From: JANRIC01 sp033765345
GTDB taxonomy: Bacteria; Bacteroidota; Bacteroidia; Cytophagales; Microscillaceae
Length of the DNA: 23,023 nucleotides
NCBI GenBank assembly: GCA_033765345.1
Contig: JANRIC010000010.1
Coordinates: forward strand, 1 to 23,023
Direction of reading: 5' to 3'
Shown here: piece after piece, positions 14,359-22,641 of the stretch
Layout: every line of letters begins with the position of its first letter
Position numbering within the stretch: the stretch's first letter is position 1
Program-made: the position numbers and the translations under genes
The notes under the pieces: model-generated
Told to the model about the DNA's origin: nothing
Seen by the model: the letters and a program-made list of their open reading frames with translations, nothing else
Databases searched by the model: none

Positions 14359-15693
14359 ATGAAAAAAAGTATCGTTCTTTTAGTTTTTGGGCTGGTCATT
14401 TTAGGGAGTTTGTATGCTTGTTTGCCTAAAAAAAACACAGCAAAAACCACAAATCCAGATTTTAATCCGACTTTTAAACTTCTTCCTGCGGATAAAATAA
14501 CATTTAACTCCTTTGTAGATTGCAATATGGCTGAGGCCTGGATTGGGGATACTTTTAGAATTTTTCCGGGAAAATACGGGGAAGACCCGCTTTGGGGAGA
14601 TGCGCTTGATCTCAAGTTTGCCAGTGGTAAAAATGCCGATGAAGTGTTTAGATTGGGCAAAGAAGGCTTTTTTAATCCCAAAATGCCTAAAAATGTACCT
14701 CCTGGTCAAGACGGGCTTCACGGAGCAGTTTGGTTTGAAACTGTATACCAAGACCCCAAAGATCCGTCCGGGCGTACTTTGTATGCTGTTTATCACAATG
14801 AAAATTATCCTTCTACGTATCCTTATGATTCTACCACACAACAAGGATATAAAAATAGTGAAAAATGGCCTCAAGGTTTACAAGGACCAACAAGCCCGGC
14901 GGCCGTATGCCGAATAGGTATTATGAAATCTGTGGATGGAGGGCGAAGCTGGGAAAATAAAGGGATTTTTATTGAAGATTTGGATTCAAGGCTCATCTTA
15001 AAGCCTCACAATACCTCCAATACCTTCGCCGGAGGTGTCGGCGATCCTTCGGCAGTAGCCAGTGGAGCATATCTGTATTTGTTTTATGGAGAATACGGCT
15101 ACCCAGGAGTATACCAAGAAGATACATACAAACCCCAAAAAGAATGGTCGGGGCAATGTATCAGTGTGGCAAGAATCGCCCTAAAAGATTTGGATAATCC
15201 CCAGAGCAAAGCCAAACGTTGGGATGGTAAAGGCTTTAACGCACCCTACAATGACATCGGCAAGCCTATCGGCGCACTGCAAATACCTCTTGAAGAAGGT
15301 GGAGGAGCAGCTTCTTCTCCCAATGGTGGTTTTCATTGGGGTCCTTCGGTAAGCTGGAATACCTATCTTGAATGCTGGGTAATGCTGATGGGAAAAGTAG
15401 TAGGGCCTTCGTGGCAAGGCAGTCAAGTATATATCTCTTTTAATAAAAATCGTGATTTTAGTGATCCTCAAAGTACGCAAGCCTGGACAAAACCCCAACT
15501 CCTATTTGAAAAAGAAGGATATATTCTGTGGTATCCTTCCTTACAGCCCTTGAATACTCCTGAAGACATACAAAACAAATATACTTGTTTGCGTTTGGGT
15601 AAAAAAGCAAGGTTTTTTGTCAAAAGAATAAAACCCGGAGACGACTCCTATGCCTCCGAGCATATCATTGAGTTTGAAAAACCTGCCAAATAG
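14359..15693 (+). CDS. Beta-propeller lipoprotein (glycosidase/sialidase-like fold, DUF4185-like)
   Basis: The 444-residue protein begins with a lipoprotein signal, MKKSIVLLVFGLVILGSLYA followed by C21, so it is anchored in the envelope. The mature part looks like a five-bladed propeller of the GH43/GH32/sialidase-like kind: an exact Asp-box S191-x-D193-x-G195-x-x-W198 (SVDGGRSW), followed by V227-GDPSAV and YLYLFYGEYG, a pattern typical of the second blade, then HWGPSVSWN at 326-334, a repeat of the same blade theme, and ILWYPSLQPL near 389-398. Acidic residues D229 and E244 are candidate active-site or sugar-binding positions, but I cannot assign catalysis. It resembles proteins described as DUF4185 or exo-acting glycoside hydrolase relatives. 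It ends 34 bases before the convergent response-regulator gene. Confidence 0.7.
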   Translation: MKKSIVLLVFGLVILGSLYACLPKKNTAKTTNPDFNPTFKLLPADKITFNSFVDCNMAEAWIGDTFRIFPGKYGEDPLWGDALDLKFASGKNADEVFRLGKEGFFNPKMPKNVPPGQDGLHGAVWFETVYQDPKDPSGRTLYAVYHNENYPSTYPYDSTTQQGYKNSEKWPQGLQGPTSPAAVCRIGIMKSVDGGRSWENKGIFIEDLDSRLILKPHNTSNTFAGGVGDPSAVASGAYLYLFYGEYGYPGVYQEDTYKPQKEWSGQCISVARIALKDLDNPQSKAKRWDGKGFNAPYNDIGKPIGALQIPLEEGGGAASSPNGGFHWGPSVSWNTYLECWVMLMGKVVGPSWQGSQVYISFNKNRDFSDPQSTQAWTKPQLLFEKEGYILWYPSLQPLNTPEDIQNKYTCLRLGKKARFFVKRIKPGDDSYASEHIIEFEKPAK

Positions 15694-15727
15694 TGCTTCT
15701 ATAACTGGAATTTTAGTTTAGGCATCC

Positions 15728-16372
15728 TTATTTGATGTATCCGTTTTCTACGGCATATTTTACTAGTCCTTTGGTCCCCCCTGGAAGTCCGAGCTTTTCT
15801 ATGATGTTTCTTCTGTGTGTATTGACGGTATTGGGCGAAATACAAAGCTGATTAGCAATTTCTGGTGTAGTGAGGCCTTTGCCGATGAGAGTGAGTACCT
15901 TAATTTCTGATTTAGTTAAAATAGTTTTTTTGTTTGTTGTAGTGTCCTTGATGCTATTGATGATGACATTGGTTATTTTCCGGTCATAATGTTCGTGGCC
16001 TTGATATACGTTTTTGATGGCTTCTACCAGTTCTTCTTGACTACGTTCTTTGAGAATATAACCAGATATGCCGGCTTGTACCATCCGGGTTACAAATCCT
16101 TCTTCTTTGTACATGGTTAGTGCCAGTATTTTGACATCGGGGTAGTGTTCTTTGATACGGATAGAAGTCTCTACACCGTCCATGACAGGCATTTCAACAT
16201 CTAAAACGACTACATCCACGCTATGGTATCGGAGTAGGTCTAAGACTTGTTGGCCATGGGTAGCAAATCCGATGATATTGATATAAGAAATATCTTTCAG
16301 TAAAGAACGAAGACCATCCAAAAACATTTGGTGGTCATCGGCTACAATGATGTTAATTGTATTTTCTGACAT
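15728..16372 (-). CDS. NarL/LuxR-family response regulator
   Basis: I start at the ATG at 16372 (MSENTINIIVADDHQMFLDG), which directly precedes the receiver domain and begins 10 bases after the kinase stop; an upstream in-frame ATG at 16435 would add an improbable leader overlapping the kinase gene. The 214-residue protein has a receiver domain (about 6-122) with acidic pocket D12/D13, phosphoacceptor D58 (VVVLDVEMPVMDG), T87 and K108, then a C-terminal LuxR-type helix-turn-helix (about 150-212) with LTKSEIKVLTLIGKGLTTPE and ISPNTVNTHRRNI. It is the DNA-binding partner of the histidine kinase just upstream, with which it is surely co-transcribed. Target genes are unknown. Confidence 0.94.
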   Translation of the reverse strand: MSENTINIIVADDHQMFLDGLRSLLKDISYINIIGFATHGQQVLDLLRYHSVDVVVLDVEMPVMDGVETSIRIKEHYPDVKILALTMYKEEGFVTRMVQAGISGYILKERSQEELVEAIKNVYQGHEHYDRKITNVIINSIKDTTTNKKTILTKSEIKVLTLIGKGLTTPEIANQLCISPNTVNTHRRNIIEKLGLPGGTKGLVKYAVENGYIK

Positions 16373-16382
16373 ATAAAATGAA

Positions 16383-18515
16383 TTAAATGGGAATATCAAT
16401 GATGATGGTAGAGCCTTTATTGATATGCGAATCAATATTTAGCTCTCCATTCAATTCTTTGATACGAGAATAAATATTTTTTAGCCCCATGCTAGGTAGA
16501 GACTCAATATCTTTGGTTTGCAGATCGAAACCTTTGCCATCGTCTTCTACGATGATGTTTAGGTTGTCCTTACTTTTTACAAGTTGTATCGTTAATTCAT
16601 TTGCTTCTGCGTGTTTGAGCGCATTACTGACTAATTCCTGAATGATTCGATAGATGGCGATTTCCATGGAGGCATCCAGTCTTTCGTTTTCAAAGCCGGA
16701 GTCATGGAGTTGAATTTGAATCATCTCGGTAGTCTCAATAGTATTTTTCATGTCTTCAAGGGCGGAGATGAGTCCGAATTTTTTTAAGACACCAGATACC
16801 ATGTTATGTGCGATTTTACGAACTTCATCACAGGCTTTATCCAGGAGTTCATAAGCTTGGTTATACTGTTTTTCGTTGTGCGCTTTTACTTCTTGAAGAT
16901 TTTTATCAATGGCTTTGAAGTTGAGCTTAACCACAGACAGAAGGCTGCCTAGGCGGTCGTGGAGGTCTTGCGCGATTCTTTTTCGCTCTAGTTCCTGCCC
17001 TCTGATCATAGCACCCAGGGATTTAAGTTCCTGGTCCATGAGTAATTTATCAATTTCCTGTTGTTTTTCTTCCAGTTTTTTTCTAGCGAGTACACTTGCC
17101 TGTCGGGAGCGATAAGTACGGATTGTGCTATAAAGTAATGTAATCAGGAATAAAATACCTACAACAAGTGCGTAAATAAAAAAGGTTTTTTGTTGGTTTT
17201 CGGCGGTTAATTTGGCCAGTTCAATTTCTTTGATTTGCCTATCTTTTCCCTTGAGGGTTTTCTGATTATACATTTCTTTGTCATTACCAGCCTCCCGATA
17301 GTCCAGCTCAAGGGAATCACGAAGGGCGATATACGCTTCTACATAGATTTGAGATTGAGGGTAATCTCCTTTACGGGCATACACTTTATAGAGTCCACTT
17401 AAGGCTTCTAGCTCAAATATTTTCTCTGAGATTTGTCTGGATAGGTTCAGTGCTTGTTTAAAATAATAAATAGATTCATCTGTTTGCCCTTGTGTTCTCA
17501 ATAATATACCCATGTTGTTGTAAACGGCGGCCAAGCCTCGCTTATCTTTTGTTTTTTGGGCTAGTTGAATGCTTTTTTGATAATATTGAAGGGCTTTTGT
17601 TTCTTGTTTGGAACAAAAAAAGGCATAACCCAATGTGTTGAGTAAAAAAGCAAGATTATCTTCGGTACCGATTCTATTTTTGAGGGCAAGGCTTTGATTC
17701 AGGTATTCCAGGGCTTCGTCATAATTTTTTTGGGCGATATGTGTAAGGCCTAGATTATGGTATACTTTGGCTAGGTCGTAGGATTTATCCGAGTTTTTAT
17801 AGATTCGAGCTGCTTTCAGATAATAATCTTTGGCAAGGGAATAATTTCGATTATCGTGATAATATAAGCCTAATGCCAAATAAATTGCAGCTTTTCCCAG
17901 CGTATCGTTAAGTTCTTCTCTTATTTCTAAAGATTCCATGTAAGATTGTAAAGCCAGTTGATTTTCTCCGATCATTCTATAGGCAGCCCCCAAGTTATTG
18001 CTCACCTGGGCAGCGGGAGTTTTTTTATTTAGTTGTTTGAACATTTTTAAAGACTCTTGAAAGAAGGGAATGGATTCTCTTGCCTTTCCAATATCCTTAT
18101 AAGCGAGTGCCACATAACTGCTTGCTCGAGCCACAGAATAATCATCTTTAATTTTTTTAGCAAGTTTGAGGGCTTCCTGATGATAAGGGATGGCTTTGTA
18201 CGATTCTCCTTTATTTTGGTAGATATAACCGATTCGGTCATTGCTCACGATAATACCCGATGTATAATTTATTTTTTTGGCAAGTTTGAGGGCTGCTGTC
18301 GCATTTTGAAGTGCTTTATCAAATTCTCGCCTGCTTAAAGTCCAGGCTAGTTCATTAAGCAATTCCACTTTGAGGGTATCTGCTTTGACTTTTTGAAGTT
18401 GGTTTTGTAAACTATCTACCAATTTGTTTTCCTGTGCTTCGAGGGTTGTACAACCCATAGTGACTATCAAAAAAATAAGTGCAAGCGAGGGAAAGTGCTG
18501 AATGGATAATTTCAT
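16383..18515 (-). CDS. TPR-containing sensor histidine kinase (HisKA_3 type)
   Basis: The 710-residue kinase starts with a signal or lipoprotein-like leader (hydrophobic 10-20, then G21-C22). Residues about 85-400 are tandem tetratricopeptide repeats, predicted to be periplasmic; a single transmembrane helix lies at about 445-463 (FFIYALVVGILFLITLLYS). After a coiled coil comes the HisKA_3 dimerisation domain with phospho-accepting H519 in DLHDRLGS, then the ATPase domain with N-box N631 (ELVSNALKHA) and G-box DDGKGFD (658-664). This is the typical Bacteroidota pairing of a TPR sensor with a LuxR-type regulator, the gene of which follows in the same operon. The ligand is unknown; TPR sensors often bind peptides or proteins. 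A 63-codon ORF lies just upstream on the same strand. Confidence 0.94.
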   Translation of the reverse strand: MKLSIQHFPSLALIFLIVTMGCTTLEAQENKLVDSLQNQLQKVKADTLKVELLNELAWTLSRREFDKALQNATAALKLAKKINYTSGIIVSNDRIGYIYQNKGESYKAIPYHQEALKLAKKIKDDYSVARASSYVALAYKDIGKARESIPFFQESLKMFKQLNKKTPAAQVSNNLGAAYRMIGENQLALQSYMESLEIREELNDTLGKAAIYLALGLYYHDNRNYSLAKDYYLKAARIYKNSDKSYDLAKVYHNLGLTHIAQKNYDEALEYLNQSLALKNRIGTEDNLAFLLNTLGYAFFCSKQETKALQYYQKSIQLAQKTKDKRGLAAVYNNMGILLRTQGQTDESIYYFKQALNLSRQISEKIFELEALSGLYKVYARKGDYPQSQIYVEAYIALRDSLELDYREAGNDKEMYNQKTLKGKDRQIKEIELAKLTAENQQKTFFIYALVVGILFLITLLYSTIRTYRSRQASVLARKKLEEKQQEIDKLLMDQELKSLGAMIRGQELERKRIAQDLHDRLGSLLSVVKLNFKAIDKNLQEVKAHNEKQYNQAYELLDKACDEVRKIAHNMVSGVLKKFGLISALEDMKNTIETTEMIQIQLHDSGFENERLDASMEIAIYRIIQELVSNALKHAEANELTIQLVKSKDNLNIIVEDDGKGFDLQTKDIESLPSMGLKNIYSRIKELNGELNIDSHINKGSTIIIDIPI

Positions 18516-18573
18516 AAATTGAACGTTTATATGGATAAATGCATGCTGAATGCAGCCTTACCATTGGATAAAT
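18503..18573. promoter_or_regulatory. Repeated TGGATAAAT motif upstream of the histidine kinase gene
   Basis: TGGATAAAT occurs at 18532-18540 and 18565-18573, exactly 33 bases apart (about three DNA turns), and the related TGGATAAT at 18503-18510 overlaps the start of the kinase gene. The spacing on one face of the helix would suit a protein binding side by side, perhaps the cognate regulator; this is inference. The same region carries an AATGCAG/CTGCATT inverted repeat (18549-18555 and 18581-18587). Confidence 0.3.
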
Positions 18574-18601
18574 AGCAAGACTGCATTTTTAAACTGAAAA
18601 A

Positions 18602-18793
18602 TTAATTTTTTTCGGTTTCTTCTTCTGGTCTTGGTTCTACAGGTTTTACTCCTTCATCAGGGTCTTCTCCGCCTCCTGTTCCTTCATCAGCCATTTGAAT
18701 CTTTAAGCTGTTTGACAGAGCGATTTTGTTGTTCATTTTGGGGTTAGCCCAAATTTCAGGTTTTACTAAGGGTAAGTTTCCTCGTACTTGCAT
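18602..18793 (-). CDS. Hypothetical 63-residue protein with acidic, Gly- and Pro-rich tail
   Basis: An ATG at 18793 on the minus strand opens 63 codons ending at 18602, 86 bases upstream of the histidine kinase gene. The product starts MQVRGNLPLVKPEIWANPKM, has a middle NKIALSNSLKIQMADEG, and ends in a Gly-rich patch (GTGGGEDPDEG) and an acidic Pro/Glu tail. There is no transmembrane helix and no Sec signal. Codon use is like that of neighbouring genes, and no longer frame competes. The leader-like N-terminus followed by a GG patch recalls peptides exported by double-glycine peptidase transporters, but none is in the window. It could be a small ribosomally made signal or precursor, or a non-functional ORF. 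Confidence 0.5.
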   Translation of the reverse strand: MQVRGNLPLVKPEIWANPKMNNKIALSNSLKIQMADEGTGGGEDPDEGVKPVEPRPEEETEKN

Positions 18794-19172
18794 AGAATTA
18801 TTTTTTTGAGTGTTATAAAAATATTTTTACAAAAATGAACAGAATCAAGATAGGATTTATCATCAGAAATGAGTATTTATATATACCTACTATTGAGTAT
18901 AAAAATATCGTAATCAATAAGCATCTTTTTTTTTAATTTTCAAATAAAAATTGAATTTGAATTGAATAATCTTTAAAATCCTACAAACTAAGTATCCTTA
19001 TCTCATCTCTTTAGGGGATAAATCTATGCCTGCCATCTATTTAATTTGTGATCAGTTCAAATATCCAAAGCAGATACATCCCTCACAAGGTTGTTTTGTA
19101 GAAATGTTATGGACAAACTCTTTTTATTCATTAATTTCCCAAAAAATCACAAACCCATAATACAAAACTAGT
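18794..19172. other. 379-base intergenic region upstream of the caspase-hydrolase gene
   Basis: A divergent, AT-rich gap between the 63-residue ORF (minus) and the caspase-hydrolase gene (plus), so it should hold both promoters. I see no exact TTTG/TAnnTTTG pair in either direction. Features visible are a T9 run around 18929-18937, two GAGTAT copies near 18870-18900, and a 44-codon plus-strand ORF at 19026-19160 that I do not regard as a proven gene. Confidence 0.5.
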
Positions 19173-22100
19173 ATGTCTTCAAAACCCAATAAAATATTTG
19201 CCCTGTTGGTGGGCATCAATCAGTATCATCCTGAAAGCATTCAGCGGATAAGTACGCTCGAAGGTTGTGTCAATGACGTAGAGGCGATGTCGGCGATGCT
19301 AAAAAAGTATCTACCTCAGTGCCTGAAAAAAAATTATGTGCTCATACAAAAAAGTGATGAGGAAATACTGAGCGAGTTTTTGCACATCAAGACCTTAACC
19401 GACCAAGAGGCAAGCCGTCAGAATATCATCGATACCTTCCGGTCACACCTGAGAGATCATGCCGGACCAGATACCACTGTTTTGTTCCATTATAGCGGAC
19501 ATGGTTCCTATCAAAAGACTTCTCTCGATTTTTATGAGTATACAGCCAGCAAACAAAAAAAGGAGGAAACCATCGTGTGTTATGATAGCCGCACCAAGCA
19601 TGGCCACGACCTGGCTGATAAAGAAATGGCTATTCTGATAGAAGAAGTAAGTAAAAAAGGCGCACAGGTAATCATAATTTTGGATTGCTGTCATTCTGGA
19701 TCGGGTACTAGAGAAGAAGGTGACTTTATGTTGGGAGATGCCCGGCAATGCCCCGATGAAGATACCCCTAGAGGTATCAAAACTTATCTGGATGATTATT
19801 ATGAAAAGCAAAAAAAACAGGAAGGTAAAGTAAGTATTCCCCAATCTCCACACGTATTGTTTGCTGCCTGTCAGCACGAAGAAGTAGCTTACGAAACGAA
19901 GGAAGGCACCAAACACGGCATGTTTACGAAGACTTTGCTGGGTGTTATGGAGCAATATATGAGCAGAGAGGGGCAAATCACCTATTCCGATTTATTTATG
20001 GAAGCCAAAAAACATATCCTGAGATTCCATAAAAAACAAACCCCAAAATTTGAAAGTTATGGCTTTTTTAATGCACAAAGCCTTTTCTTAACGCCCAAAA
20101 CTGTCGACAAGCCGGAGTCTAGATATGAGATCATTCACGAAAACGGCTCTTGGGTATTTGATTTTGGTGCTACCCAGGGTTTACCAAAAGACGTAGATAA
20201 TCAGGTTTTCGTGAGTATTTACCCAGATAAAGAGTCTTCCGAAGTACTTGGAAAGGCAAGCGTTCGTACAGTAAAGATTACGCAAAGTACCTTATCTCTT
20301 GTGGAAGGTACCCAGATTGACGAAGGCAAAACATATTACGGAGAAATTGTAAGTTTTCCCATGCCTAAAATGCTGGTATACCTCAATTCGGATGAAAACC
20401 CCAATTGTCAAGAACTGTTTATAAAAACCTTCAAGGATTTTAAATCGCCTTACCTCGATTTTACCTTTGACTCTTTGGAATTAGAAAAATACAAAGTAGT
20501 ATGTACAACTGAAACTGTCGAGATTTGGCACGAAAAACAACTAAAACACCAGACATCGTCTTGTAATCAGGAAGGCATCCAGGAAATTCTAAGTGCTTTA
20601 GAATTGATCGCTCGCTGGGAAAGACTGCTTAAAGTAGAGAACCGAGGCGAAGTATTAAACCTGGACGATGTGGAGTTTGCTTTTTATGAAGGAAAAGAAA
20701 ATCTTGCTTTGCACACCGGGGAAAATATCAAAATTTATAGTCAAAAAGATCGGTATTATACCCAAGCAAACTTTGAGTGGCTTGTCCCTTATGCTTTAAA
20801 AGGCAAAAATAAAACTGGCCAAGACTTGTTTTTCACCTTGTTGTATTTTTCTCCTGACTTTGGGATTGAAGTATATTTTAATGAAAAGGTTTCGGCAAAT
20901 TCGGATGAGATTATATTAACAAATAAATATGGCATAAATCCTCGAGAACATCATGAAGTTACAGATGTTTTCAAACTAATCGTCAGCACAGTTGAATTAG
21001 AAAGTTACAGCTTTCAGCAAGAAGGCATTAAAAACCAACAAGTAAAACGATCTGAGCTTTTACCGGATGCTAATTATAAAAAAATCGAGGATTGGTTCAC
21101 CAAAACCATTGTTGTAAATGTAGTGAAACAGTTGGATGAAATCTCAGCAAACAAGCCTGTTCAAGTGGCTCACGAAAAAATCACCCTTCAGCCCCACCCT
21201 GTTTTTCACGCCAAAATAGCACTTAAATCCGCAGTGCCTCATACCAGAAGTGTAGATTCGGATATTGCTGTAGTTCCCAATTTGTTTGCAGCCCATCCAA
21301 ATCTGGAGCTAATTAATTTTTCTGGAGAAAGAAATCTGGAAGACCAAAGTGTTTTGGAAATCAGCAATTTCACGGATCAGCAAGCCGAAAGCCTAGCCGA
21401 AAATCCCCTGGTAATCACCCTCCATCAGGAACTCTCCGAAGAGGAATATATTTTACCCCTGACTTTTGACGGTGAATTTATCCTCCCCGCAGGTGAATTT
21501 CAAAAAAATGATCAAGGCGAAACCGTCCTGAAAATCCATCATATTTCAGCGCAAACCCAGGAAGAAAGCGATCAAAGAAGCCTCACGAGTGCCTTGAAGT
21601 TGTACTTCTTTAAGGTAATCGGCAAAAATGATCCGCTTTGGAATTTATCCCGCATTGAGTTTCTGCAAAACGGTACTTTTGAAAAAAGACAAGACCAGAT
21701 CGTGGAAAAAGTTTCGGAAGCAAAAAAAGTACTTCTCTTTATTCATGGGATCATTGGCAATACCGATTGGATGATCAAAGGACTCGATTTTGTGAAAAAT
21801 CAAAACAAATATGACCTAGTTCTTAGCTTCGATTATGAAAATTTAGGAACTACGATTGATCAAATCGCAGCGAAATTCAAAGAAAAACTCACCACAGTTG
21901 GATTTAATGCCCAAGACAGTAAAGAACTCACCATCGTAGCGCATTCCATGGGAGGTCTGGTGTCACGTTATTTGATTGAAAAATTGCAGGGAGATGAGTT
22001 TGTAGATACGCTTATATTAGCAGGTACACCCAATAAAGGCTCGGCTTTTGGCAGCATACCCCATTTTATAAAACTTTTTACCTGGAATAATATCGTACTT

Positions 22101-22535
22101 TCTTTGAATGCGGGCGAGTTTTTGCCATCAGTCGCCGGATTGCTTGCTGCACTCAGACAAAGTAAAACCTCCATTTTCACCACCCTGGCTCAGATGAATC
22201 CTCAGGATGATTTTATAGGAAGCCTCAACCAACCTTTTTCGGGTTCTTCTCCCAAAACCCAATACATTGTCATAGCCGGAAACACCACAAACTACCAATC
22301 TGAAGGTTCATTTTTCCCCAGACTTCTTGACAAACTCTTTGTGATGCTGGGTAAAATCTACCGAGAAGAAGGCAATATCTTCAAAACCAAACCCAATGAT
22401 GTGGCCGTAGCTACAGAAAGTATCCTGGATTTGCCTCCATTTGATCAAGTGCAAAAGCACGAAGTAGCCTGCCACCATAATTTGTATTTCAAGCACAAGG
22501 ATAGCCTGAGTATTTTTAAGGAATTACTGGGTTAA
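19173..22535 (+). CDS. Caspase-like protease fused to an alpha/beta-hydrolase (lipase/esterase-like)
   Basis: The 1120-residue protein has no signal peptide or membrane helix and should be cytosolic. Residues 1 to about 305 are a C14 caspase-like domain: FALLVGINQY first strand, catalytic H110 in FHYSGHGS, and catalytic C173 in ILDCCHSGSG, with a DLADKEMAILIEE helix between and a VLFAACQHEEVAYE strand after. Residues about 310-845 are a long region without a fold I recognise, mostly beta-rich with acidic stretches. Residues about 852-1120 are an alpha/beta-hydrolase: H858 in LLFIHG (oxyanion region), nucleophile S925 in AHSMGGLVSRYL, LAGTPNKGS after the next strand, D1076 in NDVAVATES and H1101/H1102 in ACHHNLYFKH completing a lipase-like triad. 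Both active sites look intact. Known bacterial caspase-like proteins act in immunity and programmed death; the fusion suggests a protease-controlled hydrolase, but that is inference. No operon partner lies downstream. Confidence 0.9.
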   Translation: MSSKPNKIFALLVGINQYHPESIQRISTLEGCVNDVEAMSAMLKKYLPQCLKKNYVLIQKSDEEILSEFLHIKTLTDQEASRQNIIDTFRSHLRDHAGPDTTVLFHYSGHGSYQKTSLDFYEYTASKQKKEETIVCYDSRTKHGHDLADKEMAILIEEVSKKGAQVIIILDCCHSGSGTREEGDFMLGDARQCPDEDTPRGIKTYLDDYYEKQKKQEGKVSIPQSPHVLFAACQHEEVAYETKEGTKHGMFTKTLLGVMEQYMSREGQITYSDLFMEAKKHILRFHKKQTPKFESYGFFNAQSLFLTPKTVDKPESRYEIIHENGSWVFDFGATQGLPKDVDNQVFVSIYPDKESSEVLGKASVRTVKITQSTLSLVEGTQIDEGKTYYGEIVSFPMPKMLVYLNSDENPNCQELFIKTFKDFKSPYLDFTFDSLELEKYKVVCTTETVEIWHEKQLKHQTSSCNQEGIQEILSALELIARWERLLKVENRGEVLNLDDVEFAFYEGKENLALHTGENIKIYSQKDRYYTQANFEWLVPYALKGKNKTGQDLFFTLLYFSPDFGIEVYFNEKVSANSDEIILTNKYGINPREHHEVTDVFKLIVSTVELESYSFQQEGIKNQQVKRSELLPDANYKKIEDWFTKTIVVNVVKQLDEISANKPVQVAHEKITLQPHPVFHAKIALKSAVPHTRSVDSDIAVVPNLFAAHPNLELINFSGERNLEDQSVLEISNFTDQQAESLAENPLVITLHQELSEEEYILPLTFDGEFILPAGEFQKNDQGETVLKIHHISAQTQEESDQRSLTSALKLYFFKVIGKNDPLWNLSRIEFLQNGTFEKRQDQIVEKVSEAKKVLLFIHGIIGNTDWMIKGLDFVKNQNKYDLVLSFDYENLGTTIDQIAAKFKEKLTTVGFNAQDSKELTIVAHSMGGLVSRYLIEKLQGDEFVDTLILAGTPNKGSAFGSIPHFIKLFTWNNIVLSLNAGEFLPSVAGLLAALRQSKTSIFTTLAQMNPQDDFIGSLNQPFSGSSPKTQYIVIAGNTTNYQSEGSFFPRLLDKLFVMLGKIYREEGNIFKTKPNDVAVATESILDLPPFDQVQKHEVACHHNLYFKHKDSLSIFKELLG

Positions 22536-22578
22536 ATCAGTAGGATACAGCCTTGTAAATCCAGCATATCCAACAAAG

Positions 22579-22611
22579 TGTGAGAGTTACCCATCTCGGG
22601 TAACTCTCGCA
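22579..22611. terminator. Strong hairpin between convergent genes
   Basis: GAGAGTTACCC (22582-22592) and GGGTAACTCTC (22598-22608) form a perfect 11-bp stem around ATCTC, extendable by three pairs including one G-T to 22579-22611. It lies 43 bases after the caspase-hydrolase stop and 30 bases before the convergent minus-strand stop, so it probably ends transcription from both sides, although neither side has a long T tract. Confidence 0.6.
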
Positions 22612-22641
22612 ACTAACAAAAATTTAGGATTGTCTCATTGG

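Noticed and set aside
14401..14874. 157-codon minus-strand ORF inside the beta-propeller lipoprotein gene
   Set aside because: The plus strand carries a lipobox, an Asp-box and propeller motifs; the minus frame has none.
19026..19160. 44-codon plus-strand ORF ending 12 bases before the caspase-hydrolase start
   Set aside because: Position would suit a leader peptide, but there is no motif, membrane segment or start signal to support it; it may be part of the untranslated leader.
19443..19976. 177-codon minus-strand ORF antisense to the caspase domain
   Set aside because: It overlaps the catalytic His and Cys region of the caspase domain, which is clearly the coding strand; the translated sequence shows no family pattern.
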